64,000 nucleotides of DNA from Alteromonadaceae bacterium M269 (GCA_004353515.1 SMNZ01000006.1:62001-126000), one strand, 5' to 3'; shown: positions 39,939 through 49,594, counted from the first letter of the stretch. The notes: a model not told the origin generated them from the letters alone. Numbers and translations are program-made.

Positions 39939-40514
39939 TTATTTCGAGTCTGCGCGACTCATAAATTTAGATTCTACCGTGTTGACCTTAATCTTTTCAC
40001 CAGTCGCAATATATTCAGGCACTTGAACCGTCAGGCCGGTTGTAAGCACTGCAGGTTTGGTGCGAGCACTGGCCGAAGCCCCTTTGATAGAAGGATCGGT
40101 TTCGACAATCACAAGTTCAACAGATGGCGGTAATTCAACAGCAACTGGCGAACCATTGACGGTTAAAACCTGTAACCCCTGTGTTTCTTCGTTAATGAAT
40201 AAAAGTTCTTCGGCAATCGTTTCTTTGTTGAGGTTGTAAGGTGTGTAGTCTTCGTTATCCATAAAGACGTATTCATCACCATCAATGTAAGAAAAGGAAA
40301 CTTGATGTCTGCTGAAGTCGGCAATATTAAGCACCTCGTCAGCCTTAAAGCTTTCATCAGCTTTAGCTCCGGTTGCTACGTCGTACATACGCATACGGTA
40401 TAAGCTGGCACCAGCACGACCGCTCGGAGTTAACTTATTAATGTCTTTTACCAGGAAGACCTTTCCGTTGTGCTCAACCGCAGTATTCTTTTTTATTTCA
40501 CTTGCCTTTGGCAT
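39939..40514 (-). CDS. efpL: elongation factor P-like protein EfpL (YeiP)
   Basis: A 191-residue, three-domain EF-P paralogue. [39 protein letters not shown] and [21 protein letters not shown] match E. coli YeiP/EfpL closely. The tip of domain I reads TPSGRAG, with an Arg in place of the modified Lys of EF-P, as in EfpL. EfpL helps ribosomes through polyproline and some other arrest motifs. It should be cytoplasmic. The CLC gene follows after 16 bases and probably shares its transcript. Confidence 0.95.
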   Translation of the reverse strand: MPKASEIKKNTAVEHNGKVFLVKDINKLTPSGRAGASLYRMRMYDVATGAKADESFKADEVLNIADFSRHQVSFSYIDGDEYVFMDNEDYTPYNLNKETIAEELLFINEETQGLQVLTVNGSPVAVELPPSVELVIVETDPSIKGASASARTKPAVLTTGLTVQVPEYIATGEKIKVNTVESKFMSRADSK

Positions 40515-40585
40515 GTTTTATCTCTCAATAGGGTTTAATACCAATTCACTCTGATAATGGCATCATATCAGTATTCAGCCTGACA

Positions 40586-40972
40586 TTATTGCTGTTCGAC
40601 CTGAACTTTCCACCATTTAGGTCTTTTAGAACTAAAAGAATGTGACTGCGGCTTGAGTTCTTTTCGATTGCAGGAGTCGAATACGCCTAAAACCAATGCA
40701 ACAATCGGAGCATCATCAATAGCACCAAGAGTGCTTCCACAGATATTACAAAAGCTCCTAGAGGAATAATCTGATGAGCGCCAGAGTGTAGGTTCGCCGC
40801 CCGGACCGTCCCAAGTGACTTGTTCTTTGCCGAATTCAACCCATGCTTGAGTGATAGAACCTGAATGACGCTGACACACCTTGCATGAGCAGGTGTGAGG
40901 TTTCTGAGGTGTACCAACTGCAGTGAAGCGAATGTTTCCACATAAACAACCTCCCTTGTAAGTCTTTGCCAT
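40586..40972 (-). CDS. GFA family (glutathione-dependent formaldehyde-activating) protein
   Basis: A 128-residue protein of the GFA fold with zinc-binding Cys motifs: GGCLCGNIRF at the start, HTCSCKVCQRHSGS in the middle and FCNICGSTLGAIDD later. Members are often annotated as glutathione-dependent formaldehyde-activating enzymes, but most are uncharacterised zinc proteins. The gene follows the VOC gene on the same strand with a 28-base gap, so the two may be co-expressed. No formaldehyde dehydrogenase gene is adjacent, and substrate assignment is not supported. Confidence 0.88.
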   Translation of the reverse strand: MAKTYKGGCLCGNIRFTAVGTPQKPHTCSCKVCQRHSGSITQAWVEFGKEQVTWDGPGGEPTLWRSSDYSSRSFCNICGSTLGAIDDAPIVALVLGVFDSCNRKELKPQSHSFSSKRPKWWKVQVEQQ

Positions 40973-41000
40973 ACTCTCTCCTTAGTGAGTAAGTTCGCTT

Positions 41001-41372
41001 TTACGTTGGGGATGAGATATCACAAACGGTCCCTTCAGGCGCTAAAACCAAGGTGCGCCGCTGGCCATAAAATGTATCTTCTGGCTCTTGTATTATATCG
41101 TAATTCAGGGATTTTACTTTTTGAAATAGCTCGTCCACATCTTCCACAACAAAAGTTAAATACATACCGGACGATTGGCCTCTCGCTTGTTCAGGCACTA
41201 TGTCATGGTTTTCAGCAATAATACCGAGCTCGAGTTGAGATTCTTCTGAAATAAGGTGTATGAACCAGTCGCTGTCGTAACTCACTTTAAAAGCAAAGAG
41301 TGACGTATAAAACGACTTTGATTCCTCAAGATTCTTGGAACAAAGATTAATCATGAGTCGTTTGATATTCAT
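41001..41372 (-). CDS. VOC superfamily (glyoxalase-like) protein
   Basis: A 123-residue protein of the vicinal-oxygen-chelate fold: two beta-alpha-beta-beta-beta modules, starting RLMINLCSKNLEESKSFYTSLF and continuing YLTFVVEDVDELFQKVKSL and then DTFYGQRRTLVLAPEGTVCDI. Residues at the usual metal positions are only partly conserved, so enzymatic function is uncertain. It may be a dioxygenase, glyoxalase or antibiotic-resistance-type member. It lies between a gene of unknown function and the GFA gene on the same strand. Confidence 0.85.
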   Translation of the reverse strand: MNIKRLMINLCSKNLEESKSFYTSLFAFKVSYDSDWFIHLISEESQLELGIIAENHDIVPEQARGQSSGMYLTFVVEDVDELFQKVKSLNYDIIQEPEDTFYGQRRTLVLAPEGTVCDISSPT

Positions 41373-41385
41373 ACTTTACGCTCTT

Positions 41386-42384
41386 TTATTCAGGCAAAAT
41401 TCCATCTGCTATATTGAGCTGACTTAGTTGTTTGCGCAACTTATCTGCAAGAGGGCCTTCAGTTAATTTGGGAACACGGGTTTGATCAGTTTCGTAGTTA
41501 GCTTCACTGAATGTTCGGCTAAACTCGTCTTCTCTACGTTCTGATTCTAACTTTCTTGTGATTGAGGAAAGCTTGCCTATTAACGCCACATTATTATGGC
41601 GACTAAATCGAGCAAATCCTCGATAACGGAAATTCTCTTCAACATGACGTCTGCTCAAATCCAAAAGCTTGTCCATGATGTCAAAGTAGAGTTCGTTAGT
41701 CGTTAATTGATCGAGTTGAAGTGTTATCTGGGCGTTCGCTAACTCAGGTAGTTGTGTTTCACTATTCGGTTGAATTTCGATATCAATGAGCCATTGGCCA
41801 TTATAGCGTTGTTCCACGTGCAATAATTGAAAGGATGCTGCATCGTATTTTAGTTTATCAAGCTGATCTTGGAGCCATGCCGGCACATCTGTTAGTTCTG
41901 CTGAGTTTTGCTGCTCAACAAGTAAATCAGATTCCGCAGCCATAAGCGGAAGGTCGTGATGATTGCTAAAAGGTGTACTGACATATGATTCATATTCTAA
42001 CTTAAAGAGCTCTCTAACTTCGTGTTCCCTTGCTTTAAGAATAGCGAGGAATGCGGTTTGGATAACCTCTGACGTTGGGAGTTGAGGTTCAACGCGCCAT
42101 TTACGTCCATAAACGATCTTCATGCCTTTTTGGTCTGCTTTGGCGCGGTAATTATCAAAACCTACAACGCCTATTTGTAGATAAATACTGCTTGGGTCTG
42201 AGCTGACAAAAATAGGGTAGTTGACTGAGTAATCGATATCGAGAACCAGCCTTTCAACTGATTCGACAGAGTGATCAAACTTGAGATAATGCTGCGGAAT
42301 ACAATGCTTATCTTCTTTGATCTTCACAAAAGGGGCTTCTGGTATCGGTGATTCGCCCGGTAATAATGGAATTTTACTTTTCAT
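41386..42384 (-). CDS. unknown soluble protein
   Basis: A 332-residue protein with no signal peptide or membrane segment. It begins MKSKIPLLPGESPIPEAPF. A beta-rich N-terminal part (residues 30-110, including VERLVLDIDYSVNYPIFVSS) is followed by a helical, acidic linker and a second part containing LLHVEQRYNGQWLIDIEIQ and RHVEENFRYRGFARFSRHNN. I do not recognise it. The VOC gene follows after 13 bases, so they may share a transcript. It starts a run of leftward genes reaching 40.6 kb. Confidence 0.6.
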   Translation of the reverse strand: MKSKIPLLPGESPIPEAPFVKIKEDKHCIPQHYLKFDHSVESVERLVLDIDYSVNYPIFVSSDPSSIYLQIGVVGFDNYRAKADQKGMKIVYGRKWRVEPQLPTSEVIQTAFLAILKAREHEVRELFKLEYESYVSTPFSNHHDLPLMAAESDLLVEQQNSAELTDVPAWLQDQLDKLKYDAASFQLLHVEQRYNGQWLIDIEIQPNSETQLPELANAQITLQLDQLTTNELYFDIMDKLLDLSRRHVEENFRYRGFARFSRHNNVALIGKLSSITRKLESERREDEFSRTFSEANYETDQTRVPKLTEGPLADKLRKQLSQLNIADGILPE

Positions 42385-42456
42385 CTACGGCATAACCATA
42401 AGTTGACTCAGTATTGCGCTCTCTATGACGTTTAAACACAGTTAAAGGATCATTTT

Positions 42457-42539
42457 ATTTTCCATTTTTGACAGTTTTATGTATGGAAAATCTCTGTCAG
42501 GCACGAGTAAACAGTTTGTGTACGAATAAAGCCTGACAG
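42457..42539. promoter_or_regulatory. paired stem-loops with a complementary loop
   Basis: Stem A is ATTTTCCAT / ATGGAAAAT (42457-42465 with 42483-42491). Stem B is CTGTCAGGC / GCCTGACAG (42494-42502 with 42531-42539). Both are perfect 9-bp stems. The loop of A contains TGACAG (42469-42474), which could pair with CTGTCA of stem B, so the two folds compete. The pair lies downstream of the 42591-42923 gene and upstream of the 41386-42384 gene. Confidence 0.5.
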
Positions 42540-42590
42540 TGTCATGGACCGGAGATGAGGGGAAATTATTTAATGGAATAGGTTATTTAA

Positions 42591-42923
42591 TTATTTCACT
42601 AACCGGATAAAAGGTTCTGGCTCTTTAGGTGGCTCGATATCAACAATTCTAGTAACTCTTTCGCCGTCTTGTATGCGATCAAAATGTGCCGTTTTCATAC
42701 CAAGAGTCTGACAAAACTTATAGAAAGTACTAAAGTCTTTTCTGGTAAATTTGTCATCTTCCCGAGCCATTTGACCGTCGATGTACATACTCTCACCCAT
42801 AACGCTTAGGTTAGAAATCGCTTTATAAGGCTCACCGTATTTAGGCACTTTGAGTGCTCTTACTGCTTTTATCTCAAATATCCAATCGTCCATTTTGATA
42901 TAACGTGGCATAGATGAACTCAT
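42591..42923 (-). CDS. unknown small soluble protein
   Basis: A 110-residue protein, MSSSMPRYIKMDDWIFEIKA..., with a conserved-looking SVMGESMYIDGQM segment, FYKFCQTLGMKTAHFD, and a Pro/Glu-rich end (DIEPPKEPEPFIRLVK). No signal or membrane segment. The ATG at 42923 is chosen because GGAG lies six bases upstream; the frame extends to a TTG at 42935. I do not recognise a family. It stands alone between two long intergenic regions and is followed by a pair of hairpins. Confidence 0.6.
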   Translation of the reverse strand: MSSSMPRYIKMDDWIFEIKAVRALKVPKYGEPYKAISNLSVMGESMYIDGQMAREDDKFTRKDFSTFYKFCQTLGMKTAHFDRIQDGERVTRIVDIEPPKEPEPFIRLVK

Positions 42924-43328
42924 AGTTAACTCCAACTTTTTTAATCATTTTGACAACTGAACACTTTGCTCAAGTGGACAGAGCAGTTGTCGTGCCAAAC
43001 CCGCAAAGCCTTTAAAATAAGGGGTTCGACTGAATTTTGTTATTAAAGGTGTCTTTTTTGGAAGACAGTATGGCCAGTTGTTTAAAATTCAAGGGGCAAT
43101 TAATACGATAATTAAATTTTTATTGAATATTTTCAGTGGCTTAATTATATGATGCACTAAACTATGAGGTGTCTCTTTCAGGCAACAGTTTTGCTGTTTT
43201 TATGCTTTCTTAGCTTGTCAATATCCATATATAACAATAGTTTAACAATTGCTTCATTTAATTCATGTGCCAAACGAGCATTGAAAGTTGTTAACGGCTG
43301 TTTTTACCTATCTTTTAATCATTATGAT
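42924..43328. other. long intergenic region with no recognised gene
   Basis: An A/T-rich stretch of about 400 bases upstream of the 42591-42923 gene. It must contain that gene's promoter. A 61-codon plus-strand frame at 43164-43349 runs into the ilvC terminator and lacks a ribosome binding site, so I do not count it. Nothing else is recognisable. Confidence 0.4.
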
Positions 43329-43356
43329 AAAAAAAGCCCAGCTAATTAAGCTGGGC
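43329..43356 (-). terminator. Rho-independent terminator of ilvC
   Basis: On the minus strand GCCCAGC-TTAATTA-GCTGGGC (plus 43336-43342 with 43350-43356) is followed by TTTTTTT. It lies about 95 bases after the ilvC stop. Confidence 0.9.
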
Positions 43357-43448
43357 AGTCAACGTGAGAAAGTCATCTACGGCTATCTATTATCACTAAA
43401 ATAGATAGATGCTTCCTTTATCAGGGAGATAAATTTGGATTCTCTCTA

Positions 43449-44927
43449 TCATTCAATAATGGCTTTCATGTCTTGCATATAGTCTCGAAGTGTTTCACCG
43501 ATCTCTTCAACCGGATGGTTGCGAATGGCTCGGTTAACCTCAACTAAAGATTGGTTATCAACACTATTAGAAGACAGCTCAAGACCGCGACCAATTAGTT
43601 CGCTTGAAATATCCGGCATCAACTCTTTTTGCAGTAAGGGAATAGCTGCATTTGCAAAGAGATAGTTGCCGTACTCCGCCGTATCTGAAATAACCACGTT
43701 CATTTCATACAAACGCTTGCGCGCTATAGTATTAGAGATAAGTGGTGTTTCATGCAGTGACTCGTAGTAAGCAGACTCCGGAAGGATACCTGCTTCAACC
43801 ATGACGTCGAAGGCAAGTTCAACACCAGTCTTAATCATGGCAACAAGAAAAACACCTTTATCAAAGAAAGCTTGCTCGTCTATCGGCTGATCATAATCAG
43901 GTGCCTTTTCAAAACCAGTTTGGCCAGTTTCTTCACGCCAACGTAGAAGATTGGCATCATCGTTGTACCAGTCCTCAATCATGGTTCTTGAGAACTCACC
44001 ACTGATGATATCGTCTTGATGCTTTTCAAATAATGGACGCAAGATAGACGTTAGCTTATCCGAAAGTTTTGCAGCCTCTAGTTTTGCTGGATTAGATAAG
44101 CGATCCATCATATGAGTCACGCCACCGATTTTAAGCGCTTCCGTGATGACTTCTAATCCGCGCTGGATAAAAGCTGTTGAGTAAGCTGGATCTTGCCCTT
44201 CGGCAACCATTTTGTCATAGGCAAGAATAGCTGCTGTTTGTTGCATACCGCACAGGATGGTCTGCTCGCCCATTAAGTCTGATTTGACCTCAGCAACAAA
44301 AGAAGACTCCAACACACCTGCTCTATCACCACCTGTTGCCGATGCTAGCGCCTTAGCTATAGCCAGACCTTGGCCTAAAACATCGTTTTCGGGGTGAACT
44401 GCTATTAGAGTTGGTACGCCAAAACCACGTAAATATTCTTCGCGTACTTCAGTGCCAGGGCACTTAGGCGCACACATCACAACAGTAATGTCTGACCTTA
44501 TTTGCTGTCCCTGTTCAACAATATTAAAACCGTGTGAGTAACCAAGTGTTGCATTCTGTTTCATTAGCGGCATGACAGTTTCAACCACGTCAGCATGTTG
44601 CTTATCTGGCGTTAGGTTATAAACCAAATCTGCCGTGGGAATAAGCTCTTGATAATTACCGACAACGAAACCGTTTTCTGATGCACGAACGTAAGATGCT
44701 CGCTTTTCATCAATCGCTGCTTGTCTGAGTGCATAAGCGACATCCAGACCAGAGTCACGCATATTTAAGCCCTGGTTTAGGCCTTGCGCACCGCATCCGA
44801 CAATGACAATTTTCTTTCCTTTTAAAAAGTCACAGCCGTCGTCGAACTCTTCTCTTTTCATAAAACGGCAGCGACCGAGTTGGTCAAGCTGCTGTCTTAG
44901 CGACAATGTATTGAAATAATTTCCCAT
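43449..44927 (-). CDS. ilvC: ketol-acid reductoisomerase (class II)
   Basis: A 492-residue enzyme converting acetolactate or acetohydroxybutyrate to the dihydroxy acids of valine and isoleucine synthesis, using NADPH and Mg2+. The length marks the long, enterobacterial class II form with a duplicated knotted domain. Motifs: [16 protein letters not shown] (dinucleotide fold), ALRQ (the NADPH-specificity loop), [15 protein letters not shown], and [19 protein letters not shown] with the metal-binding Asp and Glu. It is divergent from ilvY, its usual activator, across paired inverted repeats, and ends at its own strong terminator. Confidence 0.97.
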   Translation of the reverse strand: MGNYFNTLSLRQQLDQLGRCRFMKREEFDDGCDFLKGKKIVIVGCGAQGLNQGLNMRDSGLDVAYALRQAAIDEKRASYVRASENGFVVGNYQELIPTADLVYNLTPDKQHADVVETVMPLMKQNATLGYSHGFNIVEQGQQIRSDITVVMCAPKCPGTEVREEYLRGFGVPTLIAVHPENDVLGQGLAIAKALASATGGDRAGVLESSFVAEVKSDLMGEQTILCGMQQTAAILAYDKMVAEGQDPAYSTAFIQRGLEVITEALKIGGVTHMMDRLSNPAKLEAAKLSDKLTSILRPLFEKHQDDIISGEFSRTMIEDWYNDDANLLRWREETGQTGFEKAPDYDQPIDEQAFFDKGVFLVAMIKTGVELAFDVMVEAGILPESAYYESLHETPLISNTIARKRLYEMNVVISDTAEYGNYLFANAAIPLLQKELMPDISSELIGRGLELSSNSVDNQSLVEVNRAIRNHPVEEIGETLRDYMQDMKAIIE

Positions 44928-44965
44928 AAACCTCTATAAATCCCAAGTCAGTGACGATCTTGATA

Positions 44966-45037
44966 GTTGCATCTTATCTAACAACTTTTGTTGTTTAAAA
45001 TGAAATATAAGCAATAATATGTTGCATAAAACGCAAC
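44966..45037. promoter_or_regulatory. candidate IlvY operators in the ilvC-ilvY divergon
   Basis: GTTGC-ATAAAAC-GCAAC (45021-45037) is a perfect 5-bp-arm inverted repeat. Further GTTG/CAAC half-sites follow: CAACTTTTGTTG at 44982-44993, GTTGC at 44966-44970 with CAAC at 44982-44985, and GCAA at 45011. Tandem TTGC/GCAA-type sites between ilvY and ilvC are what is known for IlvY in enterobacteria. Confidence 0.65.
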
Positions 45038-45061
45038 CACGGCTGGCGAGGTAATCAAACA

Positions 45062-45937
45062 ATGAACTTAAAAGAGATAAAGATTTTTCAGCATCTTGCG
45101 CACAGTTTGCATTTTGGGAAAACGGCAGAAGCACATTACCTAAGCCCATCAGCACTAAGCCGCACCATACAAAGGCTTGAGCAGGATTGTGGGTGTACTC
45201 TCCTAGTGCGAAATAATCGCAGTGTTGGTTTGACTGATGCGGGGCATAAGCTGCTGGCCTTCGCGAATAAATGGTTGGCAGAGTGGCAGGAATTAAAATC
45301 CGAACTGGATGCAAACAATCAAATATTGAGTGGCAGTATGAGTTTGTATTGTTCTGTTACTGCAAGCTTTAGTCATCTACCTGGATTACTAGATCGCTTC
45401 CATACGAATTTTCCTCAAGTCGAAACGCACATTCAAACAGGTGATCCCGGATTATCTATTGAACGTGTCCTGAATCGGCAGGTGGATGTAGCAATCGCAG
45501 TGAAAACCCCTGATTTTCCTAGTGCCTTGGACTTCCACCTAATAGACGTTGTGCCTCTGATTATGATTGCGCCTAAGGACTCTGCAATTAAGGCCATTGA
45601 TGATATTGATTGGCGCTCACAGCCAGTGGTTTTGCCTGAGGTGGGTCCTTCGAAACGCCTGGTTAATGCATGGCTTAAACAGTATAAAATTGAGCCGAAT
45701 GTGTATGCTTCTATTGGAGGTAATGAGGCTATCGTTAGCATGGTTGCGCTAGGTTGTGGCGTCGCTATTGTGCCGGATATTGTGGTGCAGAACTCCGCCG
45801 TTAGTCACAAGATACAATGCATCACTATTGATGACATTGAGCCTTTTGAGTTGGGTATTTGTGTGCTGGAACGAAGGAAAAAAGAGCCTGTTATTCAAGC
45901 GCTGTTAGGGCTTATCAACACTGAGTCAAACGGCTGA
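45062..45937 (+). CDS. ilvY: LysR family activator IlvY
   Basis: A 291-residue LysR-type regulator. Residues 3-60 form the winged helix-turn-helix (EIKIFQHLAHSLHFGKTAEAHYLSPSALSRTIQRLEQ), followed by an effector domain of the periplasmic-binding fold (about residues 90-290, with GGNEAIVSMVALGCGVAIVPDIV near the end). The divergent layout with ilvC and the sequence identify it as IlvY, which activates ilvC in response to acetolactate or acetohydroxybutyrate and represses itself. Its last 23 bases overlap the end of the convergent yifB gene, leaving no room for a separate terminator. Confidence 0.93.
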   Translation: MNLKEIKIFQHLAHSLHFGKTAEAHYLSPSALSRTIQRLEQDCGCTLLVRNNRSVGLTDAGHKLLAFANKWLAEWQELKSELDANNQILSGSMSLYCSVTASFSHLPGLLDRFHTNFPQVETHIQTGDPGLSIERVLNRQVDVAIAVKTPDFPSALDFHLIDVVPLIMIAPKDSAIKAIDDIDWRSQPVVLPEVGPSKRLVNAWLKQYKIEPNVYASIGGNEAIVSMVALGCGVAIVPDIVVQNSAVSHKIQCITIDDIEPFELGICVLERRKKEPVIQALLGLINTESNG

Positions 45938-47441
45938 CCAATCTATCCAAACCTCTATAGCTAAGGGCTTCGCTTAAGTGCCTTTGCGTTATTTGTTCTT
46001 CCATGTCTAAGTCCGCGAGTGTGCGTGCAACCTTTAACACGCGGTGATAGGTTCTGATTGAAAGGCCAAGGTGCTGAACCGCTTTTTGCAGAAATATTCT
46101 ATCGGATGGTTCTAATTCGCAGTATTGCTCAATCTGTTTTGAATTCAGCTGAGCATTGACTACACCGCTTCGAGCAGTTTGCCGTTCTCTGCAAGCAATA
46201 ACCCGTTGGCGTATCACTTGACTTGATTCACCGCGTTGAGTGATTTGTTGTTCGAATTGATGATGAGGTAAAGCCGGAACTTCAACTTGTAAATCAATGC
46301 GATCAAGGAAAGGGCCTGACAATCGGCTCAGGTAACGTAACACTTGATCGGGTGTGCTACGTTTGTCATCCGCAGCGCCTGTCGGACTGGGGTTCATTGC
46401 AGCAACCAACTGAAATTTAGCTGGGAACACAGCTTGCCTCGAAGCCCGAGAAATAGAAACTTGACCAGCTTCCAGAGGTTCTCTCAATACGTCTAATACT
46501 TTGCGTGAAAACTCAGGTAGTTCATCAAGAAATAAGATGCCGTTGTGAGCTAATGAGATTTCCCCTGGTTTGGGATGGCTGCCTCCACCCACAAGGGCAA
46601 CCGCAGAGCTTGTATGATGTGGATAGCGATAAGGCCTTTGATGCCAATTATCTGGTGAAACCTTTTGTCCACAGATGGACTTAATTGCTGCAGTTTCTAA
46701 TGCTTCTGCATCATTCATAGGTGGCAGAATGGTCACAAGGCGATGTGCAAGCATCGTTTTACCAGTGCCTGGAGGGCCAAAGAACAGGAGGTTATGCGCG
46801 CCGCTCGCTGCTACTTCAAGAGCTCGTTTAGCAGCCATCTGACCAACAACATCTTGCAAATCCATGGGGTACTTAGCTGCGGTCGATTGAGTACGTGCCT
46901 GCGTTACTGATATCGACTTTTGCCCTACGAGAACTTGTATGACTTCGCTCAAATAACGAACTGGTGCTAATTTAACTTCATCAATGAGAGAGGCTTCTTG
47001 CAGGTTATCCTGCGGAATAATGGCGATTCTCTTTGCATGATGGCAGGCGTAAGTGAAAGGGAGTGCACCAGAAACGGGGCGAATATCACCTGACAACCCT
47101 AACTCTCCGATAACTTCGAACTTATCAAGAGTATCGGCAGGAAATACACCGCTAGCAGCAATAATTCCCACTGCAATTGCAAGGTCGAAGCGGCCTCCTT
47201 CTTTGGGCAAATCGGCGGGCGCTAAATTGACGGTTATACGCTTAGCAGGGAATTCGAAGTGAGAGTTTATCAGTGCACTTCTGACACGTTCTTTGGCTTC
47301 TCTCACTGATGCTTCCGGTAAACCGACTATATTGAATGCTGGTAAACCATTGGCTAGATGTACCTCAACGCTAATTAAAGGGGCATCTATACCCACACTG
47401 GCACGGGCATGAACAATAGCGAGGGACACAAGCAACTCCAT
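45915..47441 (-). CDS. comM: YifB/ComM family Mg-chelatase-like AAA+ ATPase
   Basis: An approximately 508-residue protein with an N-terminal ChlI-like domain (SVEVHLANGLPAFNIVGLPEASVREAKERVR), a central AAA+ module (Walker A FFGPPGTGKTMLAHRL; Walker B LFLDELPEF) and the C-terminal Mg-chelatase-type helical domain. ComM is known as a hexameric helicase that aids branch migration during natural transformation; YifB is the E. coli name. Two starts are possible, 47447 and 47441. Its end overlaps ilvY on the opposite strand by 23 bases. The helicase role comes from the family, not this sequence. Confidence 0.92.
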   Translation of the reverse strand: MELLVSLAIVHARASVGIDAPLISVEVHLANGLPAFNIVGLPEASVREAKERVRSALINSHFEFPAKRITVNLAPADLPKEGGRFDLAIAVGIIAASGVFPADTLDKFEVIGELGLSGDIRPVSGALPFTYACHHAKRIAIIPQDNLQEASLIDEVKLAPVRYLSEVIQVLVGQKSISVTQARTQSTAAKYPMDLQDVVGQMAAKRALEVAASGAHNLLFFGPPGTGKTMLAHRLVTILPPMNDAEALETAAIKSICGQKVSPDNWHQRPYRYPHHTSSAVALVGGGSHPKPGEISLAHNGILFLDELPEFSRKVLDVLREPLEAGQVSISRASRQAVFPAKFQLVAAMNPSPTGAADDKRSTPDQVLRYLSRLSGPFLDRIDLQVEVPALPHHQFEQQITQRGESSQVIRQRVIACRERQTARSGVVNAQLNSKQIEQYCELEPSDRIFLQKAVQHLGLSIRTYHRVLKVARTLADLDMEEQITQRHLSEALSYRGLDRLVSRLTQC

Positions 47442-47529
47442 ATGCATAAAAATCGTTATTCAGCTTAGTGAGTTGAAACAGAGTTTTCAAACGTCTTTAG
47501 TACAGTTTGTCTTCAGTTTAAGCGAGTTA

Positions 47530-48849
47530 TCAAAGTGGAGAATTGGGGAAAGTGAGCTTAAAGCAAGCGCCGCCTAACGCCGAACTTCCAACACTCACTC
47601 GCCCTCCGTGCTTTTCGGTCAGACGTTTGACAATTGTGAGCCCTAAACCTAAGCCGCCGGATTTTCTATCTCTACTATCGTCAAGCCTTACAAAGGGATC
47701 GAATAAGGATTCGTATTTGTCTTCCGGGATACCCTTCCCATCATCTTCTACTGCGATAACGAGTTGATTAGATTCCGCCATAGCACTAAGGCGTATTTTG
47801 CTGTTTGAATATCTAGCGGCGTTTCGAATGAGGTTGTCGAGCAAACGAGTCATCGCTCGTTGATCAAAGTCGGCAGTTGAGTGATTTTCGATGTTTAAAT
47901 CAAGCTCAAATTCCAGTGCCAATTCGCTCATCCTGAACGGCTTAAGTACTTGCTCAAGTAACGAAGCAATGCCTATTTTCTGTGGGTTTAGCTCGTAATC
48001 TTCACGGTCAAATTTCGCGTAAGTCAGCAGTTCTTCCACTAATGCATCGAGTTCATCGATATTGTCGTCAATTGAGTTTAAGTACTTATCTCGCGTTTCT
48101 TCATCTTTTTCACCGACAGCCATTTCGCAAGCGAATCGAATGCGTGCAATGGGGGTTCTTAACTCATGAGAAACAGCGTGAGAGAGCTCTTTATGTGATT
48201 TGATTAGTTTCTGAATCCGTTTGGCCATGGTGTTGAAGTGTTTCCCTACTTCATCAATGGCGGTTGTTGCTATGGGATTGACGCGCGCATCTAATTCACC
48301 GCCGCCAAACCGTGAAGCGGTTTTACTTAGCTTGTCTAAACCACGTGAAATCGGCCATAGCCAGATAGCGATAAGCAGAGCTAGCAAGACCAAAAAGAGT
48401 GCTGTAAAAAGTGTGGCTGATGAATCGTGGCTTTCCATCACAATCGGGCCGAACAAAATAACTTGTTCCGCCGAGTTACGCTTTTGCATGAACCAGCTCG
48501 TCTGAAGAGATTCATCGTAATGAGAGACAATTCCGCCAGCTGACAAGTAAGCTCGTTGCTCATCATTGAGGTATAAAAAGGGCTCCTGTTCAACCAGTTT
48601 TTCACTATCAATGAGGTGTACTGGAAATCCAAATGATGAGCTAATTACATCTAAGTAAGCGTTATGTTCTTGAGCAATTTGACGATTTAAGGCGTTGTTA
48701 AGTAAGAAAAATGTCCCTTGATGAATCTCAACATCTGTGGTGATATCGGTCGAATCAGCTATTCCTTCGTAAAGTTTATCAATGCCCCAGCCCAAGCCGA
48801 CTAACGCCAAAACTAAAAACAAATAGAAACGTAGGAAAAGTGCACGCAT
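47530..48849 (-). CDS. RstB-like sensor histidine kinase
   Basis: A 439-residue membrane kinase. Helices at residues 5-23 and 147-168 flank a periplasmic sensor of about 120 residues. HAMP follows (about 170-225). The phosphorylation motif is AVSHELRTPIARIRFACEM, then the HATPase boxes LDNLIRNAARYS, VEDDGKGIP, DPFVRLDDSRD and GGLGLGLTIVKRL. It resembles RstB more than EnvZ. The gene lies ten bases after the RstA-like regulator and closes a three-gene unit with a DUF3019 gene, a layout I recall from Shewanella and relatives. The signal is unknown; envelope or pH/Mg stress would be a guess from RstB. Confidence 0.9.
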   Translation of the reverse strand: MRALFLRFYLFLVLALVGLGWGIDKLYEGIADSTDITTDVEIHQGTFFLLNNALNRQIAQEHNAYLDVISSSFGFPVHLIDSEKLVEQEPFLYLNDEQRAYLSAGGIVSHYDESLQTSWFMQKRNSAEQVILFGPIVMESHDSSATLFTALFLVLLALLIAIWLWPISRGLDKLSKTASRFGGGELDARVNPIATTAIDEVGKHFNTMAKRIQKLIKSHKELSHAVSHELRTPIARIRFACEMAVGEKDEETRDKYLNSIDDNIDELDALVEELLTYAKFDREDYELNPQKIGIASLLEQVLKPFRMSELALEFELDLNIENHSTADFDQRAMTRLLDNLIRNAARYSNSKIRLSAMAESNQLVIAVEDDGKGIPEDKYESLFDPFVRLDDSRDRKSGGLGLGLTIVKRLTEKHGGRVSVGSSALGGACFKLTFPNSPL

Positions 48850-48858
48850 GGTTCTTAT

Positions 48859-49575
48859 TTACCAAGCATCCGATACAAATAGATAGCCCTTTTTCCAAAC
48901 CGTTTTGATTTTATAAGGCTTCTCTGTATCGTCTTTTAGCTTTTTACGAAGGCGTGAGATCAACATATCAACAGTGCGGTCGAGGCCATCATAATCAAAA
49001 CCTCGCAACGCTTGAGTCAGTTCGCTACGTGAGACAATGCTATTTGCATTCTGGGCGATGATAGATAGCAAGCTGAATTCGTTTGTTGTTAGTTGGATTT
49101 GTTCTCCCTCTAGTTGAACATTTTGTTTGTTAACATCAACGATTAACTGGCCGAAGTTAAGGCAGTTCGCATCCGCTTTTGGAGTCACCTGGTTGAGCTG
49201 GCTGCGACGAATAAGTGCATTAATTTTGGCGGATAATAATCTAGGTTTAACGGGCTTACACACATAATCATCAGCACCGACTTCTAAGCCAATGATTTGG
49301 TCAATATCATCTGTTCGTGCAGTTAAAATAATGATAGGAATATCAGATACTGCTCGTAATTCACGACAAATATCCAAACCATTTTTACCGGGTAGCATCA
49401 AGTCCAGAACAACTAAGTCGGGCATTATCTTTGGGATATTATCCATCACCAGATCACCGCGAGCTTCTCTTTCAACGTCATATCCCTGTGACCTGAGATA
49501 GTCCGCTGTGAGCTCCGCGAGTTGATCATCATCCTCGACTAAATAGATAAGACCTAATACGCCGTCGTCACTCAT
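48859..49575 (-). CDS. RstA-like OmpR family response regulator
   Basis: A 238-residue regulator. The receiver domain has the acidic pocket LVEDDD, the phospho-acceptor Asp in LVVLDLMLPGKNG, a Thr in IIILTARTDD and Lys in DYVCKPVKPR (a Val replaces the more usual Phe after the Lys-Pro). The winged-helix output domain (about residues 140-238) ends DRTVDMLISRLRKKLKDDTEKPYKIKTVWKKGYLF-like, typical of OmpR/RstA. It should be phosphorylated by the RstB-like kinase encoded just downstream. The DUF3019 gene starts the unit 19 bases upstream. Confidence 0.92.
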   Translation of the reverse strand: MSDDGVLGLIYLVEDDDQLAELTADYLRSQGYDVEREARGDLVMDNIPKIMPDLVVLDLMLPGKNGLDICRELRAVSDIPIIILTARTDDIDQIIGLEVGADDYVCKPVKPRLLSAKINALIRRSQLNQVTPKADANCLNFGQLIVDVNKQNVQLEGEQIQLTTNEFSLLSIIAQNANSIVSRSELTQALRGFDYDGLDRTVDMLISRLRKKLKDDTEKPYKIKTVWKKGYLFVSDAW

Positions 49576-49594
49576 AAAAACTCCTTGGTGTTTG

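Noticed and set aside
43164-43349. 61-codon plus-strand frame with a hydrophobic start
   Set aside because: It has no ribosome binding site and its end runs through the ilvC terminator hairpin; the hydrophobic look comes from A/T-rich DNA.
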